The position numbers and the translations under genes were made by a program. Below, in pieces: positions 1 through 6,162 of a stretch of 9,579 nucleotides of DNA (position 1 is its first letter; every line of letters begins with the position of its first letter). Source of the stretch: Elusimicrobiaceae bacterium (GTDB lineage Bacteria > Elusimicrobiota > Elusimicrobia > Elusimicrobiales > Elusimicrobiaceae); the NCBI GenBank assembly GCA_024405075.1, contig JAKSPG010000039.1, positions 1 through 9,579 of the forward strand. Reading direction: 5' to 3'. The notes beneath the pieces were generated by a model. It was given only the letters and a program-made list of their open reading frames with translations, searched no databases and was not told where the DNA came from.

Positions 1-1
1 A

Positions 2-35
2 TACCATGCGATTATAACCTAACTAAAGTGAGGGG
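2..35 (+). promoter_or_regulatory. Partial promoter and leader of pilin 1
   Basis: Only the downstream part lies in the window. TACCAT (2-7) and TATAAC (13-18) are candidate -10 hexamers, and GGGG at 32-35 is the likely ribosome binding site. The leader of the third pilin at the right edge has TACATT and TATAAG with the same 11-base offset, so the two promoter regions look homologous. Any -35 element is off the left edge. Confidence 0.4.
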
Positions 36-54
36 ATACGTATGGAAAAGAAAA
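29..54 (+). repeat. Pilin leader repeat, left copy
   Basis: The ribosome binding site and first codons of pilin 1 (TGAGGGG, then ATACGT, then the ATG and AAAAG codons) recur at 9551-9579. The G run is four bases here and seven there. The shared stretch points to recent common origin or gene conversion between pilin leaders. Confidence 0.8.
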
Positions 55-560
55 ACTATTTTACAAGCTGTTTAGACGTAAAAGCATTTACGTTAATTGA
101 ACTTCTTGTCGTTGTTCTTATCATCGGTATTTTGGCGGCGGTGGCCTTGCCGCAATATAAAGTAGCTGTTGTAAAATCAAAAGTAAGCACGTATTTGCCA
201 ATGATTAAAAATTTCCTCCAGGCCGAAGAATCTTATTACATGACAAACGGGAGCTATGCGGCCGGGAGTTCCGCGGTGTCTGTCTTGGATATAGATATGC
301 CCTCCTCCTGCACGCATGCCGGTGGAAATACGTGGAAATGCGGGGAAGATTTTATGTTTGATTTTTCAAACCAAAACGGAATCTATTTTTATTATTGCCC
401 GGGGTATAGTTCTTCTTATAGCGACTGTTCATCACAGAAAGATTTTCACATTACGGTCAGTTATCAATATACCTCTTGGGAAATGGGCGCAAACAAGAGG
501 AGGTGTGTAATTGATACTTCCCTGGGTAGAAAAGTGTGCAAATCGCTCAACTTAAATTAA
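42..560 (+). CDS. Type IV pilin-like / pseudopilin precursor (pilin 1)
   Basis: Predicted 172-residue secreted pilus or pseudopilus subunit. A class III (prepilin peptidase) signal is visible: a 15-residue charged leader ending in Ala15, then Phe16 as mature residue +1 and Glu20 at +5, followed by the hydrophobic helix [18 protein letters not shown] and ALPQY, a PulG/PilE-type N-terminus. Position -1 is Ala, not the usual Gly, as in the other complete pilin here. The globular part has six cysteines (90, 100, 119, 129, 155, 166), all aligned with cysteines of the minus-strand pilin at 5429-5917, so probable disulfides; Cys10 lies in the leader. Both proteins share the TWKCG, YCPG and LGRK motifs and end LN. 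The start is supported by a GGGG run six bases upstream of the ATG. The gene stands alone, without assembly genes (PilB, PilC, PilD, PilQ). Whether it is a major pilin, minor pilin or secretion pseudopilin cannot be decided. Confidence 0.92.
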   Translation: MEKKNYFTSCLDVKAFTLIELLVVVLIIGILAAVALPQYKVAVVKSKVSTYLPMIKNFLQAEESYYMTNGSYAAGSSAVSVLDIDMPSSCTHAGGNTWKCGEDFMFDFSNQNGIYFYYCPGYSSSYSDCSSQKDFHITVSYQYTSWEMGANKRRCVIDTSLGRKVCKSLNLN

Positions 561-583
561 CCTTTTTATTTTTCCGTGCAATT

Positions 584-592
584 TGCTATAAT
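584..592 (+). promoter_or_regulatory. Extended -10 promoter for rpmE
   Basis: TGC directly precedes a consensus TATAAT at 587-592, giving an extended -10 element (TGnTATAAT). The -35 region at the usual spacing is only T-rich (around 563-569), which an extended -10 can tolerate. Transcription should begin near 598-601, about 40 bases before the rpmE ATG. This is the only convincing promoter I see for the rpmE to folC block. Confidence 0.7.
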
Positions 593-600
593 AAACAAGA

Positions 601-614
601 AGGCAATTTTGCCT
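601..614 (+). promoter_or_regulatory. Small inverted repeat in the rpmE leader
   Basis: AGGCAA and TTGCCT form a perfect 6-bp inverted repeat around TT, almost exactly at the predicted transcript 5' end. A run of six T follows at 620-625, five bases after the stem. It could be a 5' stabilising hairpin, a binding site in the L31 leader, or a weak terminator for pilin 1. The short stem and offset T run make none of these certain. Confidence 0.4.
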
Positions 615-637
615 GACCATTTTTTAGAGGAAGAAAT

Positions 638-988
638 ATGAAAGAAAAAATACATCCTACGTATGAATTCGTAGAAGCCGTCTGCGCGTGCGGCAATAAA
701 TTTATGACGCGCTCCACCGCCAAAACCTTAAAGCTGGATATCTGCTCCGCTTGCCATCCGTTTTTCACCGGAAAGCAAAAATTGCTGGATACGGAAGGTA
801 TGGTAGATAAATTTAACAAACGCTATGCCAAGACCGAAGGCAAAACCTTGGTCCGCAAGCCGAAAACAGAAGTAAAAGCTAAGGCAAAATTGGCCCGCAA
901 ACCGGCGGCCGCCGTTAAGAAAGCCGCTGTCAAAAAACCGGCCAAAAAAGCCGCGGCTAAAAAAGAAACCAAAGCCGAAGCTAAATAG
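638..988 (+). CDS. rpmE: 50S ribosomal protein bL31 with a basic C-terminal extension
   Basis: Structural protein of the large ribosomal subunit, 116 residues. Residues 1-70 follow the bL31 family closely: KIHPTYE near the start, the CxC pair (Cys16, Cys18), the CxxC pair (Cys36, Cys39) followed by HPFFTGKQ, and VDKFNKRY near residue 60. The four cysteines are the zinc ligands of the C+ (zinc-binding) form of L31, so this is not the zinc-independent paralogue. Typical bL31 is about 65-75 residues; this one carries about 45 extra residues dominated by Lys, Ala and Pro ([13 protein letters not shown]), resembling histone H1 tails and the basic tails of some other ribosomal proteins. The ATG follows a strong GAGGAAG site. 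Placement upstream of prfA and near murA recalls the rpmE region of other bacteria. The identification is secure; the tail's role is unknown, probably binding rRNA or other nucleic acid. Confidence 0.97.
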   Translation: MKEKIHPTYEFVEAVCACGNKFMTRSTAKTLKLDICSACHPFFTGKQKLLDTEGMVDKFNKRYAKTEGKTLVRKPKTEVKAKAKLARKPAAAVKKAAVKKPAKKAAAKKETKAEAK

Positions 989-1001
989 CGTGGCACAATT
1001 T

Positions 1002-1035
1002 AAAGAGCAGACAACCGCAAGGTGTCTGCTCTTTT
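1002..1035 (+). terminator. Intrinsic terminator between rpmE and prfA
   Basis: AAAGAGCAGACA (1002-1013) pairs perfectly with TGTCTGCTCTTT (1023-1034). The apex can add two C-G pairs closing a GCAA (GNRA-type) tetraloop, and the descending arm ends in TTTTT. It starts 13 bases after the rpmE stop and ends just upstream of the prfA ribosome binding site. With no clear promoter in the remaining gap, it probably acts as a partial terminator. Confidence 0.85.
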
Positions 1036-1059
1036 TCTATGTACTAGGTGGGAAAACGT

Positions 1060-2118
1060 ATGGATACATCTAAATATATCGCCGAATTTAAACAGTTGGA
1101 ACAAGACCTTTCAAGCGGTAACCTATCCGCGGCCGATTTGGCGGCCAAAGCCAAACGCCACGCTTATTTAAAACCGATTATTGAAAAGGAACAGGAAATT
1201 ACCACCGTGGAAAAGGCCATCGCCGACGACCGGGCCCTCATTGAAGCGGGTGAAGATAAAGAACTGGTTAAAATGGCCGCCGATGAACTAGCCGAGTTGG
1301 AAGAAAAACTGCCCACCTTGCAAAAAGAACTGCGTATTTTGGTAATCCCGCCGGACCCAAACGATTCCAAAAATATCTATTTGGAAATTCGCCCCGGTGC
1401 GGGGGGGGACGAATCGGCCCTGTTTGCCGCGGAGTTACTGCGCGTGTACCAACACTTTGCTCAAACGAAAGGTTGGGCGACGGAAATTTTAGAGTTTACT
1501 CCCACCGGACTTAAAGGTTGTAAATACGTGAGCATGTTTATTAAAGGCGACGGAGCATACTCGTGGCTTCGCATGGAAGCCGGTACGCACCGCGTGCAAC
1601 GCGTGCCGGATACGGAAACTTCGGGCCGTGTGCATACGTCCACCGTAACGGTAGCTATCATGCCGGAAGCCGAAGAAATTGACATCCAAATCCGTCCGGA
1701 AGATTTGGAAATGGAAACATGCCGTTCCGGCGGGGCCGGTGGCCAAAACGTGAATAAGGTGGAAACGGCCGTGCGCATTTTGCACAAGCCAACGGGCATT
1801 GTCGTTTCCTGCCGCGAAGAACGCCACCAAGGTGCCAACCGCGAAAAGGCCATGGCCATGCTGCGCGCGAAACTCTATCAAATAGAAGAAGAAAAACGCA
1901 ATAAAGAAATTTACGATGAGCGCAAAAGCCAAGTCGGCACTGGGGACCGCTCCGAAAAAATACGCACGTATAACTTTCCGCAAAGCCGCGTGACCGACCA
2001 CCGCACCGATATTTCTTACCACAATTTGCTGGAAATTATGGAAGGAAACATTGAACCCATGCTAGAAGATTTGCGTGCATGGCGTGTAGAGCAAAAACTC
2101 AAAAACTTGCAAATTTGA
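1060..2118 (+). CDS. prfA: Peptide chain release factor 1 (RF1)
   Basis: Recognises UAA and UAG in the ribosomal A site and triggers hydrolysis of peptidyl-tRNA. From the ATG at 1060 it is 352 residues, normal for RF1. An in-frame GTG at 1048 lies inside the AGGTGGG ribosome binding site, so the ATG seven bases after that site is preferred. Visible motifs: GAGGDE (114-118) in the N-terminal half; VPDTE, where PDT (183-185) is the PxT codon-recognition tripeptide that separates RF1 from RF2 (SPF); GRVHTST after it; the catalytic GGQ loop at 227-229 followed by [10 protein letters not shown]; and [22 protein letters not shown] near the C-terminus, here split as [13 protein letters not shown] then PQSRVTDHR. 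The stop codon shares its last base with the prmC start, so the two are translationally coupled; prmC methylates this protein's GGQ glutamine. Codons for GAGGD include a run of eight G (1401-1408). Confidence 0.98.
   Translation: MDTSKYIAEFKQLEQDLSSGNLSAADLAAKAKRHAYLKPIIEKEQEITTVEKAIADDRALIEAGEDKELVKMAADELAELEEKLPTLQKELRILVIPPDPNDSKNIYLEIRPGAGGDESALFAAELLRVYQHFAQTKGWATEILEFTPTGLKGCKYVSMFIKGDGAYSWLRMEAGTHRVQRVPDTETSGRVHTSTVTVAIMPEAEEIDIQIRPEDLEMETCRSGGAGGQNVNKVETAVRILHKPTGIVVSCREERHQGANREKAMAMLRAKLYQIEEEKRNKEIYDERKSQVGTGDRSEKIRTYNFPQSRVTDHRTDISYHNLLEIMEGNIEPMLEDLRAWRVEQKLKNLQI
1401..1408 (+). repeat. G8 homopolymer inside prfA
   Basis: Eight consecutive G encode the glycines of the conserved GAGGD motif of RF1 (GCG GGG GGG GAC). 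The frame is intact across it. It is the longest G run in the window and a possible slippage site in an essential gene. Confidence 0.9.
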
Positions 2119-2954
2119 TGACGATTTCCGAACTATTGCAAACGGCTGTTACCCGCTTGACACAGGCCGATTCCGACGAGCCACAAGCTAACGCCCAGTG
2201 GCTTTTGGCGTGCGTGTTGGGTGTCACGCGGACCTGGGTGCTGGCCCACCCCGATTATACCCCGGACGATAAAGAACAGGCCTTATATAACACATATATT
2301 ACACGCAAGGCGGCCGGAGAGCCGCTTTCACACATTGTGGGTTACCAGCCCTTTTGCGGGCTGGATATTATCGTCACGCCCGATGTGCTTACCCCACGCC
2401 CGGAAACGGAAGAACTGGTGGACCTTGTCAGCGCGCACTACGATAAAAAAGGGTCCTATACTTTTATAGACATGTGCACGGGCAGTGGCTGTATTGCCTG
2501 CGCACTGGCCAAACGTTTTACGCGTGCGCAGGTACTGGCGGTTGACATAAGCGAACCAGCCCTTGCCGTGGCGCAGGAGAATATTAAAAAATTTCGTCTG
2601 CACGAGCAAGTACACTTGCTGCAAAGTAATTTGTGGGAGAGTGTGACAGGTACGTTTGATTTAATTATTTCCAACCCGCCGTATATCCCTTCTCAAATTG
2701 TGGATACGCTTACGCAGGAGGTTTTGCGCGAGCCGCGTTTGGCGTTGGATGGCGGAAAAGACGGCCTGGACATAGTACGCCCGTTGTGCAGTGTGGCGGC
2801 AGATTATTTGAATCCCGGCGGCTGGCTGGCGTTGGAACTATGCAAAGGGCAGGCGGCCGCGCTAGCACGTGGACTTGCCGAAATCGGCTGGCAAGCAAAC
2901 ACCAAAAAAGATATAGTGGGAATAGAGCGTTTTGTGCTTGCTCAAAAAAATTAA
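2118..2954 (+). CDS. prmC: Peptide chain release factor N5-glutamine methyltransferase
   Basis: Transfers a methyl group from S-adenosylmethionine to the glutamine of the GGQ motif of release factors. From the ATG at 2118 it is 278 residues, the usual size. An in-frame upstream ATG at 2079 lies inside prfA; the 2118 start overlaps the prfA stop by one base and gives the expected N-terminus ([10 protein letters not shown]). Visible features: an N-terminal helical substrate domain (about 1-75); GYQPFCGLDIIVTPDVLTPRPETE (about 75-98; split GYQPFC and the PRPETE signature); the AdoMet motif I TGSGCIA at 121-127; the acidic residue of AVDIS (141-145); and the catalytic NPPY at 186-189, diagnostic of glutamine or adenine N-methyltransferases. 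Motif I reads DMCTGSG where DLGTGSG is common, and ELCKGQ replaces the usual EIGxxQ, both mild changes. It follows prfA directly, as in many bacteria. Confidence 0.97.
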   Translation: MTISELLQTAVTRLTQADSDEPQANAQWLLACVLGVTRTWVLAHPDYTPDDKEQALYNTYITRKAAGEPLSHIVGYQPFCGLDIIVTPDVLTPRPETEELVDLVSAHYDKKGSYTFIDMCTGSGCIACALAKRFTRAQVLAVDISEPALAVAQENIKKFRLHEQVHLLQSNLWESVTGTFDLIISNPPYIPSQIVDTLTQEVLREPRLALDGGKDGLDIVRPLCSVAADYLNPGGWLALELCKGQAAALARGLAEIGWQANTKKDIVGIERFVLAQKN

Positions 2955-2973
2955 TTTTGTTTAGGGAGTCAGT

Positions 2974-4245
2974 ATGGATCGGTTTTTAATTCAAGGCGGC
3001 AAAAAATTACACGGCACTGTACGCGTAAGCGGCAGTAAAAATGCGGCATTGCCTATTTTGGTGGCTACCCTGCTGACCGACGAGCCGTGCATCATCCGCC
3101 GCGTGCCTAATTTGCGCGATGTGCGCACCACACTTAAAATTTTGGAGTATTTGGGCAAAAAGATTTCGTATCAAAATAATACCGTTACCGTGGAGGCAAA
3201 CGGCCCCTTGAAAAACGATTTGCCGTACGAACTGGTTAAACAAATGCGTGCGAGCTTTTGGGTGGCCGGGCCGCTACTGGCGCGGTTTAAGCAGGCGCAA
3301 ATTCCGCTTCCCGGTGGGTGCGCGATCGGCGTGCGCCCGGTGGATATCCACTTGAAAGGATTTGAAAAATTAGGCGCCACATGCCACACCCAAGCTGGTG
3401 ACGTGCTCATCCGTGCCGATAAATTAAACGCAGCCAAAATCGTGTTGCGTTTCCCCAGTGTGGGCGCTACGCAAAATTTGCTCATGTGCGCGTGTTTAAT
3501 TGCGGGCGAAACCATTTTGGAAAACGTAGCCAAAGAGCCGGGAATTGACGATGTGATTTCGTTCCTAAATAAAATGGGGGCGGATATCCGTACGGACGAT
3601 AAAGGCCGTTTAGTAATTAACGGCGTAAAAACGCTCCACGGCGCCGAACACACCGTGGTGGCCGATCGCATTGAAACGGGTTCATACGCCCTGGCCGCCG
3701 CCGCTACCCGCGGGGACGTGCTGATAGAGCAATGTGTGCCCGAACACAACGCTATTTTGTGGGAAGATTTGCAAGAGACGGGATTTAAACTGGACCTCGG
3801 CAAAGATTTTGTGCGCGTGCATGCGTACGATGGGGATATTAAGCCGCTTCGCGTGCGCACGGCGCCGTACCCGGGCTTTCCTACGGACTTGCCAGCCCCG
3901 TGCATGACGCTGATGACGCTTTGCAACGGCACGGCGGAAGTGGACGAGGATATTTTTGAAAACCGCTTTATGCACGCGCCGGAACTGGTGCGTATGGGGG
4001 CTCAAATCGCTACGGAAAAAAGTTTGGCTCGCATTACGGGCGTGAAGGAATTATCGGCCGCGCATGTGCAGTCGTCCGATTTGCGTGGCGGATTTGCGCT
4101 AGTCATGGCAGGGCTGTGCGCCAAAGGCGAAACGGAAGTGGAGCGCGTTTATCACATTGACCGCGGTTATGAAAAATTAGAAGAAAAACTAACCGCGCTG
4201 GGCGCGCAAATCCGCCGCTATAACCCTGACAGAGATGAATTTTAA
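2974..4245 (+). CDS. murA: UDP-N-acetylglucosamine 1-carboxyvinyltransferase
   Basis: Catalyses the first committed step of peptidoglycan synthesis, moving enolpyruvate from phosphoenolpyruvate to UDP-GlcNAc in the cytoplasm. At 423 residues it is full length. Key residues match the Escherichia coli enzyme almost position for position: Lys22-Asn23 in SGSKNAALP, Arg92 in MRAS, the nucleophilic Cys116 in PGGCAIGVRPVD (so fosfomycin-sensitive type, not the Cys-to-Asp form), Arg121, Asp305 in GFPTDLPAP, and Arg397 in YHIDRGYE. The MRASFWVAGP stretch differs from the more common MRASILVLGP. The ATG follows AGGGAG at 2963-2968, 19 bases after prmC. The 3' end overlaps folC by 11 bases. The gene sits downstream of the prfA-prmC pair, with ddl in the next operon, so two cytoplasmic peptidoglycan steps are represented here. 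Confidence 0.98.
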   Translation: MDRFLIQGGKKLHGTVRVSGSKNAALPILVATLLTDEPCIIRRVPNLRDVRTTLKILEYLGKKISYQNNTVTVEANGPLKNDLPYELVKQMRASFWVAGPLLARFKQAQIPLPGGCAIGVRPVDIHLKGFEKLGATCHTQAGDVLIRADKLNAAKIVLRFPSVGATQNLLMCACLIAGETILENVAKEPGIDDVISFLNKMGADIRTDDKGRLVINGVKTLHGAEHTVVADRIETGSYALAAAATRGDVLIEQCVPEHNAILWEDLQETGFKLDLGKDFVRVHAYDGDIKPLRVRTAPYPGFPTDLPAPCMTLMTLCNGTAEVDEDIFENRFMHAPELVRMGAQIATEKSLARITGVKELSAAHVQSSDLRGGFALVMAGLCAKGETEVERVYHIDRGYEKLEEKLTALGAQIRRYNPDRDEF

Positions 4246-5437
4246 CACGTGGTTTAACGAATTACAAACCCGCACCGCCTTAAACGGCGGCGCGGGTTTG
4301 GTTGCGTTTGGTCAACTGCTGGCGCGGCTTGATAACCCGCAAAATCCATATCAAATTATCCACGTGGCGGGTACGAACGGTAAAGGAACGGTGTGTACGC
4401 TCTTGGCACGCGTGTTGGCAGCGGCGGGGGAAAAGGCGGGGCTGTTTGTGTCGCCTCATTTAATTTTGCCGACGGAGCGTATCCAACTTGACAGTGTAGA
4501 AATTACGCCGGACGATTTTATAAACGCGGTGGAAAAAGTACTTGCGCACGCGCAAGAGCCGCTTAATTTTTTTGAATTAATCACCGCCGCCGCGTTGGTT
4601 TATTTTGCCGAGAAAGAAGTGTCGCACGTAGTGTTGGAAACGGGCCTGGGTGGCCGTAAGGACCCCACCAACGTGTGTATGCCTGTGTTATCTATCATTA
4701 CTTCTATTGGGTTGGACCATACGCAGTTGCTAGGTAACACGCTAGACCAAATCGCCGCTGAAAAAGCGGGCATTATTAAACCCGGCGTGCCGGTGCTATG
4801 CGGCGAATTACTACCCGCCGCCGCGCGCGTAGTGGAAGAAACGGCGCGCGAAAAAAATGCGCCGCTTGAATACGTGTGTGTGGAAAAAATACCGGGTAAT
4901 GCACGGGCGCAGAATATAGGTTTGGTGCAACGGGCGGCAAAAATGCTGGGAATTCCCGACGATATCATTTGCCGCGGACTGAAAACCGTGCAACTTCCGG
5001 GGCGGTTTGAAATTTTCAAATGCGCGGGTAAAACAATTATTCTAGACGGTGCACACAATCCGCCGGCGGTAGAAAATTTACTTGCGCGTTGGCAGAAAAC
5101 GGAATTTGCCGGCCAGCGCGCGGCAGTACTGTGCGGCTTTATGCAGGACAAAGACTACCCGCACATGCTACGCATGCTTTCGGCATGTTTTAAGATGGGG
5201 GTTGTAACGGCGGTAGACTCGCCGCGCGCGGCAAAATTTTTCTCGTCATCCCGCAGAGTCGGAGTGCGGGATATAGAAAAATTTTCATTAGGTCCAACAA
5301 TAGACATTTTGCCGCCTACGTGGCAATTTGTGCACGATGTCTCTGCCGCGCTTGCCCGCGCACAGGAACAAGCGGACGTTGTTTTGGTAACTGGTTCGTT
5401 TTATCTTGTTGGTGCGGTGCGCAAGTGGTTAATTTAG
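4235..5437 (+). CDS. folC: Bifunctional folylpolyglutamate synthase / dihydrofolate synthase family protein
   Basis: Mur-ligase-like ATP-dependent ligase that adds glutamate to dihydropteroate and/or lengthens the folate polyglutamate tail. Visible features: P-loop GTNGKGT at 46-52, SPHL at 73-76 followed by [19 protein letters not shown] (135-146), DHTQLLG (161-167), [10 protein letters not shown] (175-184, containing the lysine that is carbamylated in the family), and [10 protein letters not shown] (271-280) at the start of the C-terminal domain. The length of 400 residues is at the short end: the region between the AEKAGI motif and about residue 240, where most members have a longer insertion before the inter-domain hinge, looks compressed. 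That leaves open whether both activities are kept. The ATG lies within the murA 3' end in another frame with only a weak AGAG upstream, so translation is probably coupled to murA. The 3' end overlaps the convergent pilin gene by nine bases, and no terminator is evident. Confidence 0.94.
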   Translation: MNFNTWFNELQTRTALNGGAGLVAFGQLLARLDNPQNPYQIIHVAGTNGKGTVCTLLARVLAAAGEKAGLFVSPHLILPTERIQLDSVEITPDDFINAVEKVLAHAQEPLNFFELITAAALVYFAEKEVSHVVLETGLGGRKDPTNVCMPVLSIITSIGLDHTQLLGNTLDQIAAEKAGIIKPGVPVLCGELLPAAARVVEETAREKNAPLEYVCVEKIPGNARAQNIGLVQRAAKMLGIPDDIICRGLKTVQLPGRFEIFKCAGKTIILDGAHNPPAVENLLARWQKTEFAGQRAAVLCGFMQDKDYPHMLRMLSACFKMGVVTAVDSPRAAKFFSSSRRVGVRDIEKFSLGPTIDILPPTWQFVHDVSAALARAQEQADVVLVTGSFYLVGAVRKWLI

Positions 5438-5917
5438 TTTGAGCGAGTTACAAATTTTTCGTCCTAAAGCCGAGTTGTTTGCCTTCTCGCACAGCCACCT
5501 GCCGGCATATAGGTAGGACGTATTTTGGTAACATTTTGTAATGGAAAAATCACTGTTTGGGGTACATTGGGAATAAGAAGAATTGTTCCCGGGGCAATAC
5601 CATAATGCAATACCGATCATCGACCCGGTAAAATCAAGCAGAAAATCATTTCCGCATTTCCAAGTTGATGCCGTAATCTTTTGACAATGGTTGGGAAGCG
5701 CCACATCTAAGGTGTCATCTCCGTAAACGTACGCTCCGTTGGCTAAATAATACCGTTCTTCGGCTTCAACGATATTTTTAACAAGCGGTAACATATTGCT
5801 TGTTCGTGCTTTTACTACGGCCAACTTATACTGCGGCAGGGCTATCGCTGCCAAAATGCCGATGATAAGTACAACTACTAACAGTTCAATCAGCGTAAAC
5901 GCTTGTTTGTTTTTCAT
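5429..5917 (-). CDS. Type IV pilin-like / pseudopilin precursor (pilin 2)
   Basis: Predicted 162-residue pilus or pseudopilus subunit. The preferred ATG (at 5917) follows AGGAG by seven bases. A longer in-frame start at 5953 is rejected because it overlaps the promoter -10 element. The leader is only six residues (MKNKQA), cleaved before Phe7, with Glu11 at mature +5 and the helix [18 protein letters not shown]. It has seven cysteines (78, 88, 108, 118, 129, 143, 156); six align with those of the pilin at 42-560 within shared motifs (STWKCG, YCPG-x-SSYS-x-C, LGRK-I-C), while Cys129 in TKCY is extra. The two proteins are clearly paralogues with a similar N-terminal half and a divergent, Cys-anchored C-terminal half. 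The gene is alone on its strand, convergent with folC and divergent from the coiled-coil gene. It has its own promoter, with an A12 spacer tract. Its exact role (structural, minor or secretion pilin) is not determinable. Confidence 0.92.
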   Translation of the reverse strand: MKNKQAFTLIELLVVVLIIGILAAIALPQYKLAVVKARTSNMLPLVKNIVEAEERYYLANGAYVYGDDTLDVALPNHCQKITASTWKCGNDFLLDFTGSMIGIALWYCPGNNSSYSQCTPNSDFSITKCYQNTSYLYAGRWLCEKANNSALGRKICNSLKLN

Positions 5918-5951
5918 AGAATTTCTCCTTGTGTAAAATTTCCTTACAACC

Positions 5952-5979
5952 ATTATCGTTTTTTTTTTTTATGTTTCAA
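5952..5979 (-). promoter_or_regulatory. Pilin 2 promoter with a homopolymer spacer
   Basis: On the minus strand, TTGAAA (5974-5979) and GATAAT (5952-5957) stand 16 bases apart. Each matches the sigma70 consensus at five of six positions. Twelve of the 16 spacer bases are A (T on the plus strand, 5959-5970). Transcription would start near 5945, about 28 bases before the pilin ATG at 5917. Confidence 0.75.
5959..5970. repeat. T12 (A12) homopolymer in pilin 2 promoter spacer
   Basis: Twelve consecutive T on the plus strand lie wholly between the -35 and -10 elements of the minus-strand pilin promoter. A change of one base would alter the spacing from the present 16 to 15 or 17, so tract length could tune transcription. 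Confidence 0.9.
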
Positions 5980-6100
5980 GTAAATCTTGCGGCCCGGTAT
6001 AAACCGCGTGCCGTTTAATGCGTTAAAAATAAGGCAGGACGGGCGACCGGGCACAGAGGGTGCTTTTCGTGCGCGCGTTCGGAATCTCGTCAGAAAAATA
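5980..6100. other. Divergent intergenic stretch of unknown content
   Basis: About 120 bases lie between the two divergent promoters, more G+C-rich than the AT-rich promoter DNA on each side. GCCCGGT (5992-5998) and ACCGGGC (6046-6052) form a 7-bp inverted repeat, and a weak 4-bp hairpin (6051-6063) precedes TTTT. I see no start codon with a usable reading frame and recognise no known RNA family. It may hold a regulator site or small RNA, or be decayed sequence. Confidence 0.35.
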
Positions 6101-6101
6101 A

Positions 6102-6130
6102 TTGACATCCTTCCCTAGATGTGGTTAAAT
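6102..6130 (+). promoter_or_regulatory. Sigma70-type promoter of the coiled-coil/ddl operon
   Basis: A consensus -35 TTGACA (6102-6107) is followed after exactly 17 bases by TTAAAT (6125-6130). The leader is about 25 bases and contains a strong AGGGGAG ribosome binding site (6151-6157), five bases before the ATG at 6163. Confidence 0.85.
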
Positions 6131-6162
6131 TTTAATATATACGCTATTTTAGGGGAGCTTGT

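Noticed and set aside
1048..1059. GTG start for prfA four codons upstream
   Set aside because: The GTG lies within the AGGTGGG ribosome binding site of the ATG at 1060 and would have no usable site of its own.
1489..2022. Long open frame antisense to prfA (177 codons)
   Set aside because: It lies fully inside prfA on the other strand, has no recognisable motif or ribosome binding site, and its openness follows from prfA codon use.
3171..3932. Antisense open frame of 253 codons inside murA
   Set aside because: murA is unambiguous over the whole span. The antisense translation is low in recognisable motifs and looks like a shadow of the coding strand.
5460..5520. CGTCCTA and TAGGACG inverted repeat followed by TATTTT, as a folC terminator
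   Set aside because: The 7-bp stem would enclose a 47-base loop, the T run is interrupted, and the sequence lies within the pilin 2 coding region. It is probably chance.
5918..5953. Upstream start for the minus-strand pilin (12 extra residues)
   Set aside because: This start overlaps the predicted -10 element and would precede the transcription start, while the ATG at 5917 has an ideal AGGAG site and gives a classic short pilin leader.
6019..6102. Possible tiny gene in the divergent intergenic region
   Set aside because: The open stretch of 27 codons lacks a start codon and ribosome binding site and runs into the operon promoter.
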